Positions 34,954 to 44,442 of a stretch of 64,000 nt of DNA are shown piece by piece; position 1 is the stretch's first letter; the number at the start of each line of letters is the position of its first letter. The DNA is from Bacillota bacterium (GTDB lineage Bacteria > Bacillota > Clostridia > Christensenellales > Aristaeellaceae). The stretch lies in contig JAEZIN010000012.1 in the NCBI GenBank assembly GCA_023436585.1, positions 124,001 to 188,000 of the forward strand, in the 5' to 3' direction. Both the position numbers and the translations under genes were made by a program. The notes below the pieces were generated by a model that saw only the letters and a program-made list of their open reading frames with translations, did no database searches and was not told the origin of the DNA.

Positions 34954-37556
34954 GTTTTGACCTCCTTCCGGTACAAGGCGCTTTTGCCGGGCAGCAGGAA
35001 GACCGCCCCATCCCAGTCAACTTGTACGTCATCACTGCCGTAATTCACGTACACCGCACCGCCTCCTTCGTATGCCGTGCGCACGATGTCTCCCCTGCGC
35101 TCATGGCAGACGATTTCCTTGCCGTATACAGGGGCCAATACAGCTTCGGCCTTTTTGTATATCTCCGCAGCCCTTTCATAGGAGGTTGCGAAGGAAGACG
35201 CGTACAATGAATCAAAGTCCGTATACTTCACCGCGCTGCCTGGCGCGTAAAAAGCCTGCATATACAGCCCGGAGCCTGTTTCCGCAAGCCGCAGCAAATA
35301 ATCATCCTTGTCGGCAGCGTAATTCACATCCGTAGCGGCATAAGACACATGGCCGGACAAAACCATCTGCAAAAGCGGCACTTCCTGGTTCAAAAGCGGA
35401 TGGGGCGAGGCATGAAGCGGCAGACCGTAGGCCACGGAAAGGCATCGCAGCAGATAGCTGTTGGCCCCTTCCGACAGGAAGGCAGCCCCCGAGAGCGCTT
35501 CACCTTCCATCAAATCCGCCAGCGCATTTTTCATTTCCTCTCTGGAAACAAAGCCATTGCGGTTTTGATCGCTGTACAGGTCACGGCCCAGGGTGTAAAG
35601 AGCGAAGGAGGAAACGCCCCGCATCTTTGCGCTCTTTGTGAAAGAGTCCACAGTCTTTTGTATGGCGGACAGATTCATCAAATAAGCCGACAAGCCCTTG
35701 GCATCCTGATACATGGTGGATAATGTATACTCCGGCTTGTAGGCCACGGCGGAAGTCAGCAGCCTCGCCGTATCATTCGAAGAATGGAAGGAGTCCAGCC
35801 ATGTATCTTTATATACCTGCTGGCCGTTAAGCAGCAGTGACAGGGAAATGTTCCGCTGTGCAGTGGTTTTCTGTAGATTTAGGAAGCCGTCGTTCCCGCC
35901 CAGCTTTTTTTCAGGGGAGAAACTTAAATCCCTTGTCGTGCGCAAACCGCCCGCGCTGCCACCAGCCACCAGAAGATTCATCCCCTTGGCACCGGAGGAA
36001 TCCTTCAACCTGGCAGCCATTTCCCCCATCTGTTCATAGGTGGAAAGAGGGCGCACCACATTCACTGGAATGCCCATCACAAGCTCTGTCACATCAATGG
36101 CTCCCACAGCGCTGAGCACCAGGGGCAGGTTCATATTCCCGCCGTTGTGCTGTGTAGGCAAAACACCCTCCCGCAATAGCTCTTCCCGGATTGCCACGGC
36201 CATGCGGCTGTAGGTTACGTCCTCACCGGGGAGGAAGCGGTAGTCGATGGATAAATCTTCCCTGTTGGCTTTGTGCTGGAAAACCATCACCCTGTTTTCG
36301 GGCTTGGCATCCAGCGAATAGTAAACGCTTTCCTGCAGAAGGAACTTGGCGGCGCAATAGCCGTAGCCGCCGCCAACACGTGGTGCGTCCGCCACAATGC
36401 TTGCATAGCTGGCGCCGCTTTGCACCACACCTGCCAGCGCGCCGCTGCCCTGGTGCACACCGAAGACGGGCAGATATACCTGGTTCCCTTCCCAGGTGCT
36501 GTCGGTGACCAGATTGGCGTAGTCCCTGCCATATACCCTGGCCTCAAAGGCAGGATACAGATCATCCTGAGGAATAGAAAAGTCCATCAGCGCGCCCATG
36601 CCGTCGGGCACCAGAGCAAAGCCCAATCGCTGCGCGCCTGGAGAACCGAAATACGGCAAAACCGTCACATCTGTGACGCTGGCTCCGCCGCCCACAGCGA
36701 TTTCCCCGGCAGGTACGGTCACACGAAGGCCTGTGTCCGTCAGCTCATAGCGAAGCTTCACACGCACGTGCACCTGTTCTTCCGTTTGAGCCGCGAAGCC
36801 TGCTTCCAATTCATCGGCAAGCTTGCGTTCCATGGTATAGCCGGCACCTGTCAACGCTTTTTCTGCCTTTTCCATTTCCAGCCGGGAGGCGTTATTCTTC
36901 AGCACATACAGGTCCAAGGTTTCAAGGCTTGGGAAACGCTCCAACAAGCTTTGCCGTTGCTGCGGGCTTGTCACAGCCGCAAGCGAGATTTTGGAATACA
37001 ACAGCTTTACAAACGTAGCTCCACTGGACCCTTGAAGCATCGGCAAGATGGATTGCTCAAACGTACCCGCCACTACGGCACCAGGCACGGCGTACACTGC
37101 CTCCGTCTTGCCAAAGACATAGGTGACATCCATGCCACTGGGCAGTTCCTCCGCGCCGAACTGTCCAAAGGCCACAGCCTGGGTGCAGCTATCCCAGGTG
37201 AAGCGCACACCTTGCCGGTTATACACAGTGAGTAAAAGCTGCGATCCCGCAGGCCCCGCCGTGAAATCCACCGGATTGGAACGGTAGATGACACCTGTTG
37301 CGATATCTTCCACAGCCGTTTCTGCCGTACGATCATTAAAGTACAGGCGTAGGGCATTGTTTTGTGCCGCCAGACGGAAACCGTCCATTCCTTCACTACC
37401 CTGTACCTTTTTGCTGGCCCCAGCGGGGTAATCCGAGAGCATCTCCTTCGTAAATGGCGCAAAAGCCGTTTCCCTTGCGGCACAGCCGGCCGCAAGCAGA
37501 AGGGTGAGCGCCAGCAGGATTCCCAAACACAATCTCTTCATATACAATTTCTTCAT
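34935..37556 (-). CDS. DUF5696-type lipoprotein with EF-hand-like loop
   Basis: This 873-residue protein starts with a lipoprotein signal (about 1-26; lipobox LAAGC), so it should be anchored outside the membrane. The body resembles the DUF5696 family found beside sugar importers in Paenibacillus and Clostridia. It includes beta-rich N-terminal parts, a barrel-like middle (about 500-750) and a short C-terminal sandwich ending in YVNYGSDDVQVDWDGAV. Near residue 660 the loop DQNRNGFVSREE matches a calcium-binding EF-hand. Function is not established; a surface glycan-binding or glycosidase role is plausible from the operon. It lies 3 bases after the YIP1 gene. Confidence 0.65.
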   Translation of the reverse strand: MKKLYMKRLCLGILLALTLLLAAGCAARETAFAPFTKEMLSDYPAGASKKVQGSEGMDGFRLAAQNNALRLYFNDRTAETAVEDIATGVIYRSNPVDFTAGPAGSQLLLTVYNRQGVRFTWDSCTQAVAFGQFGAEELPSGMDVTYVFGKTEAVYAVPGAVVAGTFEQSILPMLQGSSGATFVKLLYSKISLAAVTSPQQRQSLLERFPSLETLDLYVLKNNASRLEMEKAEKALTGAGYTMERKLADELEAGFAAQTEEQVHVRVKLRYELTDTGLRVTVPAGEIAVGGGASVTDVTVLPYFGSPGAQRLGFALVPDGMGALMDFSIPQDDLYPAFEARVYGRDYANLVTDSTWEGNQVYLPVFGVHQGSGALAGVVQSGASYASIVADAPRVGGGYGYCAAKFLLQESVYYSLDAKPENRVMVFQHKANREDLSIDYRFLPGEDVTYSRMAVAIREELLREGVLPTQHNGGNMNLPLVLSAVGAIDVTELVMGIPVNVVRPLSTYEQMGEMAARLKDSSGAKGMNLLVAGGSAGGLRTTRDLSFSPEKKLGGNDGFLNLQKTTAQRNISLSLLLNGQQVYKDTWLDSFHSSNDTARLLTSAVAYKPEYTLSTMYQDAKGLSAYLMNLSAIQKTVDSFTKSAKMRGVSSFALYTLGRDLYSDQNRNGFVSREEMKNALADLMEGEALSGAAFLSEGANSYLLRCLSVAYGLPLHASPHPLLNQEVPLLQMVLSGHVSYAATDVNYAADKDDYLLRLAETGSGLYMQAFYAPGSAVKYTDFDSLYASSFATSYERAAEIYKKAEAVLAPVYGKEIVCHERRGDIVRTAYEGGGAVYVNYGSDDVQVDWDGAVFLLPGKSALYRKEVKTCAVVN

Positions 37557-37559
37557 AGA

Positions 37560-38177
37560 CTACATCCTCAGCTTGATTTCGCTGATCACACTGGTGATGT
37601 ACGAAATCAGTTGGTCCGCAATGCTGGCTAGCAGGATGAGCACAAACAGCGTCAGCCCCATGAACACCAGCGTCAAAAAAAATATGGCCACTGTCTTGCC
37701 AGCGGTATATTGATGCATTACGGCAAGACCGGCGAATAAAAGGAACAGCGACCAGATTGTGCCTGCTCCCTCCAGCGTTGACATCAGAAAGCTTTCCTTG
37801 GGCGTGAGCGCATGGCTTAGTACCGCGGCCAGCAGCGTGCACAGCAAAAAGGGCAGCAGGGCATAGCAGCAGGCACGGAAAATCTCCCGCATGGAGCCTT
37901 CTCCATCCAGAATGGTGGATACGGCCCAGTTGCCCAGCACGAACAGGAAGAAAGGCAGTGCCATGCCCGCCAGTTCCCGCAAAAGATGGAAGGTTCTGGG
38001 GTTAAAGGTGGAGAAGGCGGGGCCGGTGTACAAAAGCCGGACAAGATGCGCCATCGCGGCACATACAAGCAGTGCCCAGGCCATCCCCGTGCTGCCCTTG
38101 CCTTCATACTTTAATTCTCCAAACCCGTAAAAGGGACGCACCATGACCAAAAAAGCGCTTTTCAGCCTGGCTTTCAC
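37560..38177 (-). CDS. YIP1-family membrane protein
   Basis: This 205-residue protein has about five hydrophobic segments: near 30-50, 65-85, 100-125, 135-155 and 165-195. The N-terminal ALLVMVRPFYGFGELKYEGKGS-like region is typical of bacterial YIP1 proteins, cut short here as FYGFGELKYE. Its start overlaps the NHL gene stop (ATGA) and its stop is 3 bases before the DUF5696 gene. Bacterial YIP1 proteins have no firm function. The tight coupling suggests a membrane partner of the NHL and DUF5696 proteins in the glycan-uptake system. Confidence 0.7.
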   Translation of the reverse strand: MKARLKSAFLVMVRPFYGFGELKYEGKGSTGMAWALLVCAAMAHLVRLLYTGPAFSTFNPRTFHLLRELAGMALPFFLFVLGNWAVSTILDGEGSMREIFRACCYALLPFLLCTLLAAVLSHALTPKESFLMSTLEGAGTIWSLFLLFAGLAVMHQYTAGKTVAIFFLTLVFMGLTLFVLILLASIADQLISYITSVISEIKLRM

Positions 38178-39667
38178 AATGCTCCCCCCTTTTTGCGCCG
38201 CAGACGCTTGATGAGTTTCCGTCCGATGAACAGTCCGGCCAGCGTGAACACAGTGGGGCCAAACCAGGTTTGCAGCAAGGTTTTGCGGTATTCCTCAAAG
38301 GCTTTTCCGTACCAGTCCTGCAAGTTGGCCATAGAGAAGTAATCCATGGCTTTTTTATAGCTGCCGGCGCGGTAGGCTGCCTTGCCCATACCGGCGTATG
38401 CCATATCCATGTTGGCATTTTGAGTAAGCACTCGCGTCCAAACTGCTTCCGACGCGCCATAATCGCCCCGGGCATAGGCCGCGATGGCCTGATGGACATC
38501 CTCCCCATAGGCAGTTCGCACAAAGACCGTTACCACGCCCGCGCCTCGATCCGCCACCGCCATCAAGCTTCCCCTCACAGCCAGCGCCGAGGGGGTGTGA
38601 AAGCCGCCCTGGCTCTGCCCGGGTCCGGAGAAGGCATATAACAGATAGCCGTCCTGGTCGTAGGCAAACACGCGCTTGCGGTTGTTATCCAGCAGGTAGT
38701 AGCAGCCATTATCCCCCGCCGCCACGTCCATGATCTGGGAAACGCCCTTAAAAAACGGCTGTGTGTCCTGGAGGTTCTCCACATCCCCCACTTGGGGAAA
38801 ATAGCCGCTGCGGCGCAGAATATCCTGGCCCAGCATGTTCAGCCGGCGGACCACCGCGCCTTCCTCCGTGCCACGGCCGGCGCCAACCTCGGCAATGACC
38901 ACCTTTTCATCCACCGCAGCGGTGGTGGCGTATACAAAGCCCTCGGTGTCCAGCTCCACGCTGTTGTATTCCACAGGCACAAAATCCTCCATGCGGCTGC
39001 GCTGCTCCCTGGTAGCAAACCGCTTCCACAGCATGCGGATGGGATCGGGATTCACACGGGCAGCAGCGAGAAAACCTTCAAACGAGCCTGAAGGGTTCAT
39101 CAAAAGGATGCCATCGTTCACCGAAGCGGCGACCACGTACAACCGGCCGCTTTCATCGGCGCAGATTTTGAGTGGCCGGTAATTGAAATCGGCAGCGATC
39201 AAATCGCTTTGCGGCGTGCCGAATTCCATGAGCAGGTTTCCCTCCCCGTCCATATGCACAACGCGGGCATTCATGGTATCGGCTACATACAGCGTGCCGT
39301 CCGCCGCCGCGAAAACGCCTCTGGGCTGGCTGAATGGCGAGAGCACGCCCTTGTCCACCGCCCCTGTAAGCACTGAAAGCAACGAGAAGGAAGCATCCAG
39401 TACCACGATGCGGTTGTTCTCCGTATCGGCAATATACAGTCTGCCGTCCGGCCCGAAGCATATGTCGCTCAAACCACGCAGGGGGCCGCAGCCAAGCGTC
39501 TCGCCATCCAGATAAGCAAGGATGCCATAAGGATCAGGACCTGGCACCGATTCGCCGTACTCGTTATACGTATAACTTTGGTGCCCAAGCGGCGCAGCCA
39601 GCCCTACAGAGGGCGTCAAAAGGAAGAGCGCAAGCAGCAGCGCAAGAAAGCCACGCAATAAAGCCAT
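38174..39667 (-). CDS. Secreted NHL-repeat/TPR protein with C-terminal membrane anchor
   Basis: ATG 39667 (MALLRGFLALLL) is chosen because GGGGGA lies six bases upstream; the frame could extend to 39685. The protein is about 497 residues. It has a signal peptide (about 1-25) and a beta-propeller of NHL repeats (about 50-370) with GPDGRLYIADTENNRIVVLD, then DGTLYVADTMNARVV and LAVRGSLMAVADRGAGVV. TPR-like helices follow (about 385-455; AYARGDYGASEAVW, AAYRAGSYKKAMDYF). A final hydrophobic helix and the basic tail GRKLIKRLRRKK make a membrane anchor. The propeller may bind carbohydrate or protein outside the cell. Found with YIP1 and DUF5696 genes, it is likely part of one surface complex. Confidence 0.72.
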   Translation of the reverse strand: MALLRGFLALLLALFLLTPSVGLAAPLGHQSYTYNEYGESVPGPDPYGILAYLDGETLGCGPLRGLSDICFGPDGRLYIADTENNRIVVLDASFSLLSVLTGAVDKGVLSPFSQPRGVFAAADGTLYVADTMNARVVHMDGEGNLLMEFGTPQSDLIAADFNYRPLKICADESGRLYVVAASVNDGILLMNPSGSFEGFLAAARVNPDPIRMLWKRFATREQRSRMEDFVPVEYNSVELDTEGFVYATTAAVDEKVVIAEVGAGRGTEEGAVVRRLNMLGQDILRRSGYFPQVGDVENLQDTQPFFKGVSQIMDVAAGDNGCYYLLDNNRKRVFAYDQDGYLLYAFSGPGQSQGGFHTPSALAVRGSLMAVADRGAGVVTVFVRTAYGEDVHQAIAAYARGDYGASEAVWTRVLTQNANMDMAYAGMGKAAYRAGSYKKAMDYFSMANLQDWYGKAFEEYRKTLLQTWFGPTVFTLAGLFIGRKLIKRLRRKKGGAL

Positions 39668-39681
39668 GCACATTCCCCCTT

Positions 39682-40605
39682 TCATTCCTTGATGCCCGAA
39701 GTCGCCATGGTTTCAATGATGCTGCGCTGCGCGAAAAAGAAGATCAGGATGGGCACGCTGATGAGCACCAGGCCAACCGCCGAGCCGGCCCCGGCCCGCG
39801 CCGAGCCGCCGCCGTTGGCAAAGAGGATATTGTTCATAGCGTAAGGCAGTGTTTTAAGCTGCTCACTGCGGATGAAAAATGCACCGGTCGCGTTCCACAG
39901 ATCCTTGATGCACAAAATCATCAGCGTCATCCAAGCGGGTCGGACGATGGGCATAACGATGGTGAAAAACAGCCTTGCTTCCTTCATGCCGTCCATGCGT
40001 GCCGCCTCCAGCAGCGAATCGGGGACTATGCTCATGAATTGCTTCATCAGAAACAATCCCAGCGGCATGCCTACCACTGGAAGGATCAACGCCCAATACG
40101 TATCCATCAATCCCAAGCGGCTCATGATGAGCATGTTGGGTACCCACATGACAACGGGAGAGAACATAAGCGTGGTAGTAACCAGGGTAAAGAACGCCTT
40201 ACGGCCAGGGAACACATGCTTTTCCAGCACGAAAGCCGCCATGGAAGCCGCCATGATGTGCAAAAAGGTGCCGGAGGCTGTCATGAATACGGTGTTGAAA
40301 ACATAGCGGGTAAAAGGTACCCAGCTGCTTTGCATCAGCAGCATCAAATCGGAAAAATTCTGGAACGTGGGGTTTTGCACAAAGAATTTGGGCGGGTAGA
40401 GAAAATACTCATCCAGGGGCTTAAAGGCGTTGGAGATCACATACAAAAGCGGCAGGGCCACAAACGCGCCCATTAGCATAAGCAGTGCCGTACCAAGGAC
40501 GCTGCCTAAGGCAGAACGGTTTTGCGGCACATGAAGCAGCCTGCGCACAAATCCACGAACCCTGTAAGAAAGCGGGAGATGCTCCCGTGATTTTTTCGCC
40601 AGCAT
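39682..40605 (-). CDS. MalG-type carbohydrate ABC transporter permease
   Basis: This permease of about 307 residues starts at ATG 40605 (MLAKKSREHL), one base after the upstream permease stop; the longer frame to 40722 is shadow sequence inside that gene. There are six membrane segments. The EAA loop LEAARMDGMKEARLFFTIVM ends in PIVRP. A glycine/alanine stretch, NGGGSARAGAGSAVG, lies in the last periplasmic/cytoplasmic loop. It pairs with the MalF-type gene at 40607 and probably with the fused binding protein at 41512. Confidence 0.85.
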   Translation of the reverse strand: MLAKKSREHLPLSYRVRGFVRRLLHVPQNRSALGSVLGTALLMLMGAFVALPLLYVISNAFKPLDEYFLYPPKFFVQNPTFQNFSDLMLLMQSSWVPFTRYVFNTVFMTASGTFLHIMAASMAAFVLEKHVFPGRKAFFTLVTTTLMFSPVVMWVPNMLIMSRLGLMDTYWALILPVVGMPLGLFLMKQFMSIVPDSLLEAARMDGMKEARLFFTIVMPIVRPAWMTLMILCIKDLWNATGAFFIRSEQLKTLPYAMNNILFANGGGSARAGAGSAVGLVLISVPILIFFFAQRSIIETMATSGIKE

Positions 40606-40606
40606 G

Positions 40607-41512
40607 TCATTGCCCCACCTTTCGCAAAAGATGGCCGACCAGCCGGTTGGCACCCAGCATGCACATAAACAGCAGCGTTGATATGGCCGAGGCATAGCCG
40701 AGTTGGAAACGCAGATAGCCATAGTCGTACAAGTGGTTTACAACGGTATGCACCGCGTAATCCGTGGAGGGGAAGCCCATCAGCGCAACGGTAACATCAT
40801 GGATGGCAAAGGAAGCTGTGATGGACATAATGGCACCGAACATCAATTGCGGCCGCATCATGGGCAGGGTGATGTACCATAATTCCTGCCAGCGGTTGCG
40901 CACCCCGTCCACCGCGCCAGCCTCGTAATATTGCTTGTCCATGCTGCTCAGGCCCGCCACAAAGGAGAGGAAGCCTGCGCCCATGCTGGTCCACAGAACG
41001 CAAATGATCACAACAGGCATCATATACTGGGTGTCCGCCAGCCATTGCACAGATTCCCGTATGAAGCCCCAGCGAAGCAGCAGGCCATTGATATAGCCGT
41101 ATTCATCATTGGAAAAGAGCATGGTCCAAACCGTGAAAATGGAAGAGGTCATGGTTGGCGCATAAAAGAGCAGTACGAAAAGTGAGCGCATCCCCCTGGT
41201 CAATTGGTTCATCTGCCAGGCCAGTAAAAAGGAAAGGGCATAACCCACCGGTCCGGTGATGGCAGCCAGCAGGAGGGTATTGCGAAGCGCAATCAGAAAT
41301 ACGGAGTCGCTGGTAAAAAGCCGGATGTAATTATCCAGCCCCACAAACCGGGCCGGGTCAAAGAAATTATTGTACGTTAAGCTGTTGTACATGGACAGGG
41401 CTACCGGGAACACAGTGAACAGCAGGAAAACGACTCCATAGGGCAGGAGCATCAGGTAGGATATGCGGGACTTAAAAATGCGCTTTCCCAGGGAGACTTT
41501 TTTGTATGCCAT
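40607..41512 (-). CDS. MalF-type sugar ABC transporter permease
   Basis: This 301-residue permease starts at ATG 41512, sharing its A with the TGA stop of the upstream binding-protein gene (TGATG), so translation is coupled. The N-terminus MAYKKVSLGKRIFKS is basic, followed by six membrane segments. The EAA loop reads YEAGAVDGVRNRWQELWYIT (about 195-214). Close coupling to the 916-residue binding protein argues that they form one importer. Confidence 0.86.
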   Translation of the reverse strand: MAYKKVSLGKRIFKSRISYLMLLPYGVVFLLFTVFPVALSMYNSLTYNNFFDPARFVGLDNYIRLFTSDSVFLIALRNTLLLAAITGPVGYALSFLLAWQMNQLTRGMRSLFVLLFYAPTMTSSIFTVWTMLFSNDEYGYINGLLLRWGFIRESVQWLADTQYMMPVVIICVLWTSMGAGFLSFVAGLSSMDKQYYEAGAVDGVRNRWQELWYITLPMMRPQLMFGAIMSITASFAIHDVTVALMGFPSTDYAVHTVVNHLYDYGYLRFQLGYASAISTLLFMCMLGANRLVGHLLRKVGQ

Positions 41513-44262
41513 CACTTGCCGTCTTCCCCCTTATTTGCCCCGAGCCCCAATTCCTGGCGCTTGGCTGTGATCTCGGTATTGATGACGCGCACATAATCCA
41601 ACAGCGATTCCCTAGCGTCCTGGCTGCTGAGTACCACTGCCCGGAAGGCGTTTTCCACGTGCCAGGTGGTGTAGTAGCCGCCAGGCACCTCCGGCACAGC
41701 TTTCGCGTATTCCATCTGCGCCTTAAGAGCGCGCAAGTCCTCCTCCGTCCAGTTCAGTTCACCAAGAGCCTGAAGATTGGCTGCTGGATAACGGGCTGCC
41801 GACCCCAGCAGGCTTTCCAATTGACGGGAATAGTTGACCTGCGTTTCCTTCTGCGAACACCACTTCAAAAATTCCCAAGCCGCGTCAGGGTTCTTACACC
41901 CACGCAGGATCATGTTTCCCGTCACTACGGTGCGAACGGACCTGTCAATTTCGCCCGATGCCTTCGCTGTGCCAGGGACAGGGGCCATTGCCCACAGCCC
42001 GGCAATTTCAGGGGCGGACACCATGAGCGTGTTGAAGAGGCCGTAATCACAAATCACAATGGGCGCTTCGCCGGAGCGGAATCTGGCCGCCGTATTAAAG
42101 CCGTAGGGCATGCCGTAATGGGTGAACAGTTTGGTGTACTGGCGGAAGGACGCTACAGCCGTCTCGCTGTCCAGCGCGGAAGCCATGCCATCCTCCGTAT
42201 AGACCTGGCCTCCATTTTGGAACAAAAACATACTCAGCGATGTCAGCGAGCCATAGACCTCTGCGCCGATCCGACCATCCACCAGGAACAGCATATTGCT
42301 GCGGCTCAGCACCGGAATCAGGCGGACCATGTCCTCCCAGGTATCCGGCGGATCAATGCCAAGGCTAGAAAGAATATCCTTGCGGTAGAACATCATGGAA
42401 AAGCTCATGGTTTCAGGCAGTGCATACACGCCGCCCTCCAAGGCGAAGGGCTTCACAGCCTCCGGTAAAAACTGCCCTGCGGTTTCCTGATAATCTTCAA
42501 AGCCAGTCAGATCCATGGCAGCATGGCGGGCGGCATAGTTCACGGGATCGGCCATGGCGGCACCCAATAGCACATCCGGTCCGTCGCCCACAGACACAAG
42601 GGGTGTGACAAAATCACCCTGCACCAATTGCAGGTCCACGGCAATGTTTGTCCTGGGCGTAAAATCGGTGCGGATCAAATCGTAAAGCAACTGCGCCCTG
42701 TCCCGCGAGCCTGTTACCCACACGGTAATGGCCCTGTCCGATTCTCCTCCGCCAAAACTGGCATAATCCGTCTTGAAGGAATCGGTGAATAGCTGGGACT
42801 GGTAGGCCACATTTTCGAGGAACCCTGCCTCAGCCTGAGGCAGCGGAGAACCAGGCACAGCAAGCTCCAGATAATCGATGTCCAGGGGCCGCTCCAAAGC
42901 GGCCTGAATCCATTCTCCCAGCGCGGACAGGTTGGTTTTGAAAGATTCGAACTGTTCCGGTATTTCATAAGGCGCGTCGGCAAACCGTTCCAATTGGCGG
43001 ATCAGCCGGTCCACTGCCACCATATCGCCGCCCGCGGTTGCGGCATCCGCCGTCATTTCCCCGGTCAGCGTGCGCAATTCCCCGGCCCATACCGCCATTT
43101 GGGCGATCACATCGGGCATTTTTGTTTCCAAACCATAGTCACGCAGCGGGTCAGGCCCTGCGCCTGTGAGCATCAAAACACGGGTATACAGTTTGTTCAG
43201 CTCCGACAGCGCTATCTGGGCGCGCTTCAATTGTTCCGCCTGACCGCCCAGGGTGGCCTCCAATGTGATGGTATGGCGGCCTTTTGCAAGATGCAGCAGA
43301 TACGGTGTTTCCCCGCCCGGAACATAGATTTGAAAACCGCTGTCGTAGTGGAAGGGAATGGCCTTCGCTTCCACAAATGGAATCACACCGTCCACATACA
43401 GCGTTCGCATGGCGAAAAAACTATGGGAATAGTTCTGCCGTGCCCGCAGCCTGAGTTCATAAATCCCGTCCTCCGGCACGTCAAAAACCCAGGTGATGGC
43501 GCTGCCCGGCTTTTTAAAGGCTGTTCCGCCAATCATGTTCAAAGTGATGAGGGCCCCGCGGTTTGGTTCCGTCAGCGCGGAAGCACGGTCAGCTACAGGC
43601 AGCAGCGACGCATCGCTGCGATAGTCGGCACTTTCTCCCTGGATGCGCAGGGTTGCTTTTGCGATCTCACCCGCGGGCATTTTATATGGAAGGATTTTTT
43701 CCGGCGGCATGAGCGAAACACGATGAAGAATCAACCCGCCCCTTGTTGCCCGCAGTGCGATTTGATGGCTTCCGGCATCCAGGGCCAGCTCAAACGGCTC
43801 CACCGTATACCCTCCGGCATCCCGTACATAGGTGTGTTGGGATATGGCGGCCTCTTGCTGCAGCGGACGCAGGTCATTGCCCTGCTCGTCCCGGGCGATG
43901 GAATCGGGTACGTTCTGAAACAGACGCCGGAACAAAAGCGCCCCCGCCTGGCGGAAGGGAATCACCCCATCCACCTTAAGCTCCGCCTCCACGGGCGCTG
44001 ACGCACCTGGCGCAGCTGTATAGACCACGGAAACAATATACCGGCCAGGTGTTGGGATGTCCGCCGCAAAAGCGTACATATCCCCCTGGGCAAGCGCCAC
44101 GTCCCCCTCCGCCAGCAGAACAATCTCCTCTTTGGCAGCAGGCAGTAACGAAGCCCGGGCACTGTAATCCCCGTATTCCATCTCCCCAGCCATGGCTGCG
44201 GCGGCCCAAACAAGGAATAAAACCAGCAAAAGGCCGCTCCATATGATCCTACGCATCAACAT
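41512..44262 (-). CDS. Extracellular solute-binding protein fused to N-terminal beta-sandwich domains
   Basis: At 916 residues this is about twice the usual length. A signal peptide (about 1-26) ends A-M-A-G. Two related beta-sandwich modules follow (about 27-190 and 200-350); each has a V-D-G-V-I-P-F turn and a G-x-H-x-I-x-L-x-A-T strand, resembling carbohydrate-binding modules. Residues about 350-500 are helical. The family-1 solute-binding domain starts near 505 (RAITVWVTGSRDRAQLLYDLI) and runs to the end, with PETMSFSMMFYRKDIL and PDTWEDM. The fusion may tether polysaccharide next to the permease at 40607, with which it shares TGATG coupling. Confidence 0.82.
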   Translation of the reverse strand: MLMRRIIWSGLLLVLFLVWAAAAMAGEMEYGDYSARASLLPAAKEEIVLLAEGDVALAQGDMYAFAADIPTPGRYIVSVVYTAAPGASAPVEAELKVDGVIPFRQAGALLFRRLFQNVPDSIARDEQGNDLRPLQQEAAISQHTYVRDAGGYTVEPFELALDAGSHQIALRATRGGLILHRVSLMPPEKILPYKMPAGEIAKATLRIQGESADYRSDASLLPVADRASALTEPNRGALITLNMIGGTAFKKPGSAITWVFDVPEDGIYELRLRARQNYSHSFFAMRTLYVDGVIPFVEAKAIPFHYDSGFQIYVPGGETPYLLHLAKGRHTITLEATLGGQAEQLKRAQIALSELNKLYTRVLMLTGAGPDPLRDYGLETKMPDVIAQMAVWAGELRTLTGEMTADAATAGGDMVAVDRLIRQLERFADAPYEIPEQFESFKTNLSALGEWIQAALERPLDIDYLELAVPGSPLPQAEAGFLENVAYQSQLFTDSFKTDYASFGGGESDRAITVWVTGSRDRAQLLYDLIRTDFTPRTNIAVDLQLVQGDFVTPLVSVGDGPDVLLGAAMADPVNYAARHAAMDLTGFEDYQETAGQFLPEAVKPFALEGGVYALPETMSFSMMFYRKDILSSLGIDPPDTWEDMVRLIPVLSRSNMLFLVDGRIGAEVYGSLTSLSMFLFQNGGQVYTEDGMASALDSETAVASFRQYTKLFTHYGMPYGFNTAARFRSGEAPIVICDYGLFNTLMVSAPEIAGLWAMAPVPGTAKASGEIDRSVRTVVTGNMILRGCKNPDAAWEFLKWCSQKETQVNYSRQLESLLGSAARYPAANLQALGELNWTEEDLRALKAQMEYAKAVPEVPGGYYTTWHVENAFRAVVLSSQDARESLLDYVRVINTEITAKRQELGLGANKGEDGK

Positions 44263-44402
44263 CTTTCCCCCGGGTTATACCGACAGTGAACATGTTCGCG
44301 CCGCTTAAGGGGTAGTCTACATGTTCCTTGTCCGTAAAAATGATCGGGGCAAACGGCAAACGGCTTCGTTTGCACGTTCACCCCGCGCAGAGAATCCATG
44401 CT

Positions 44403-44434
44403 GGTCTTCCGGCGGGAAAGCCCGCCGGATGACC
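44403..44434 (-). terminator. Intercistronic GC-rich hairpin after the first binding-protein gene
   Basis: GGTC-T-TCCGGCGGG (44403-44416), loop AAAG, CCCGCCGGA-T-GACC (44421-44434) is a perfect 9-bp core extended by four pairs past a mismatch. No T run follows. It may stabilise the upstream binding-protein mRNA or cause partial termination, so that the binding protein exceeds downstream products. Confidence 0.55.
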
Positions 44435-44442
44435 GTATTAAA

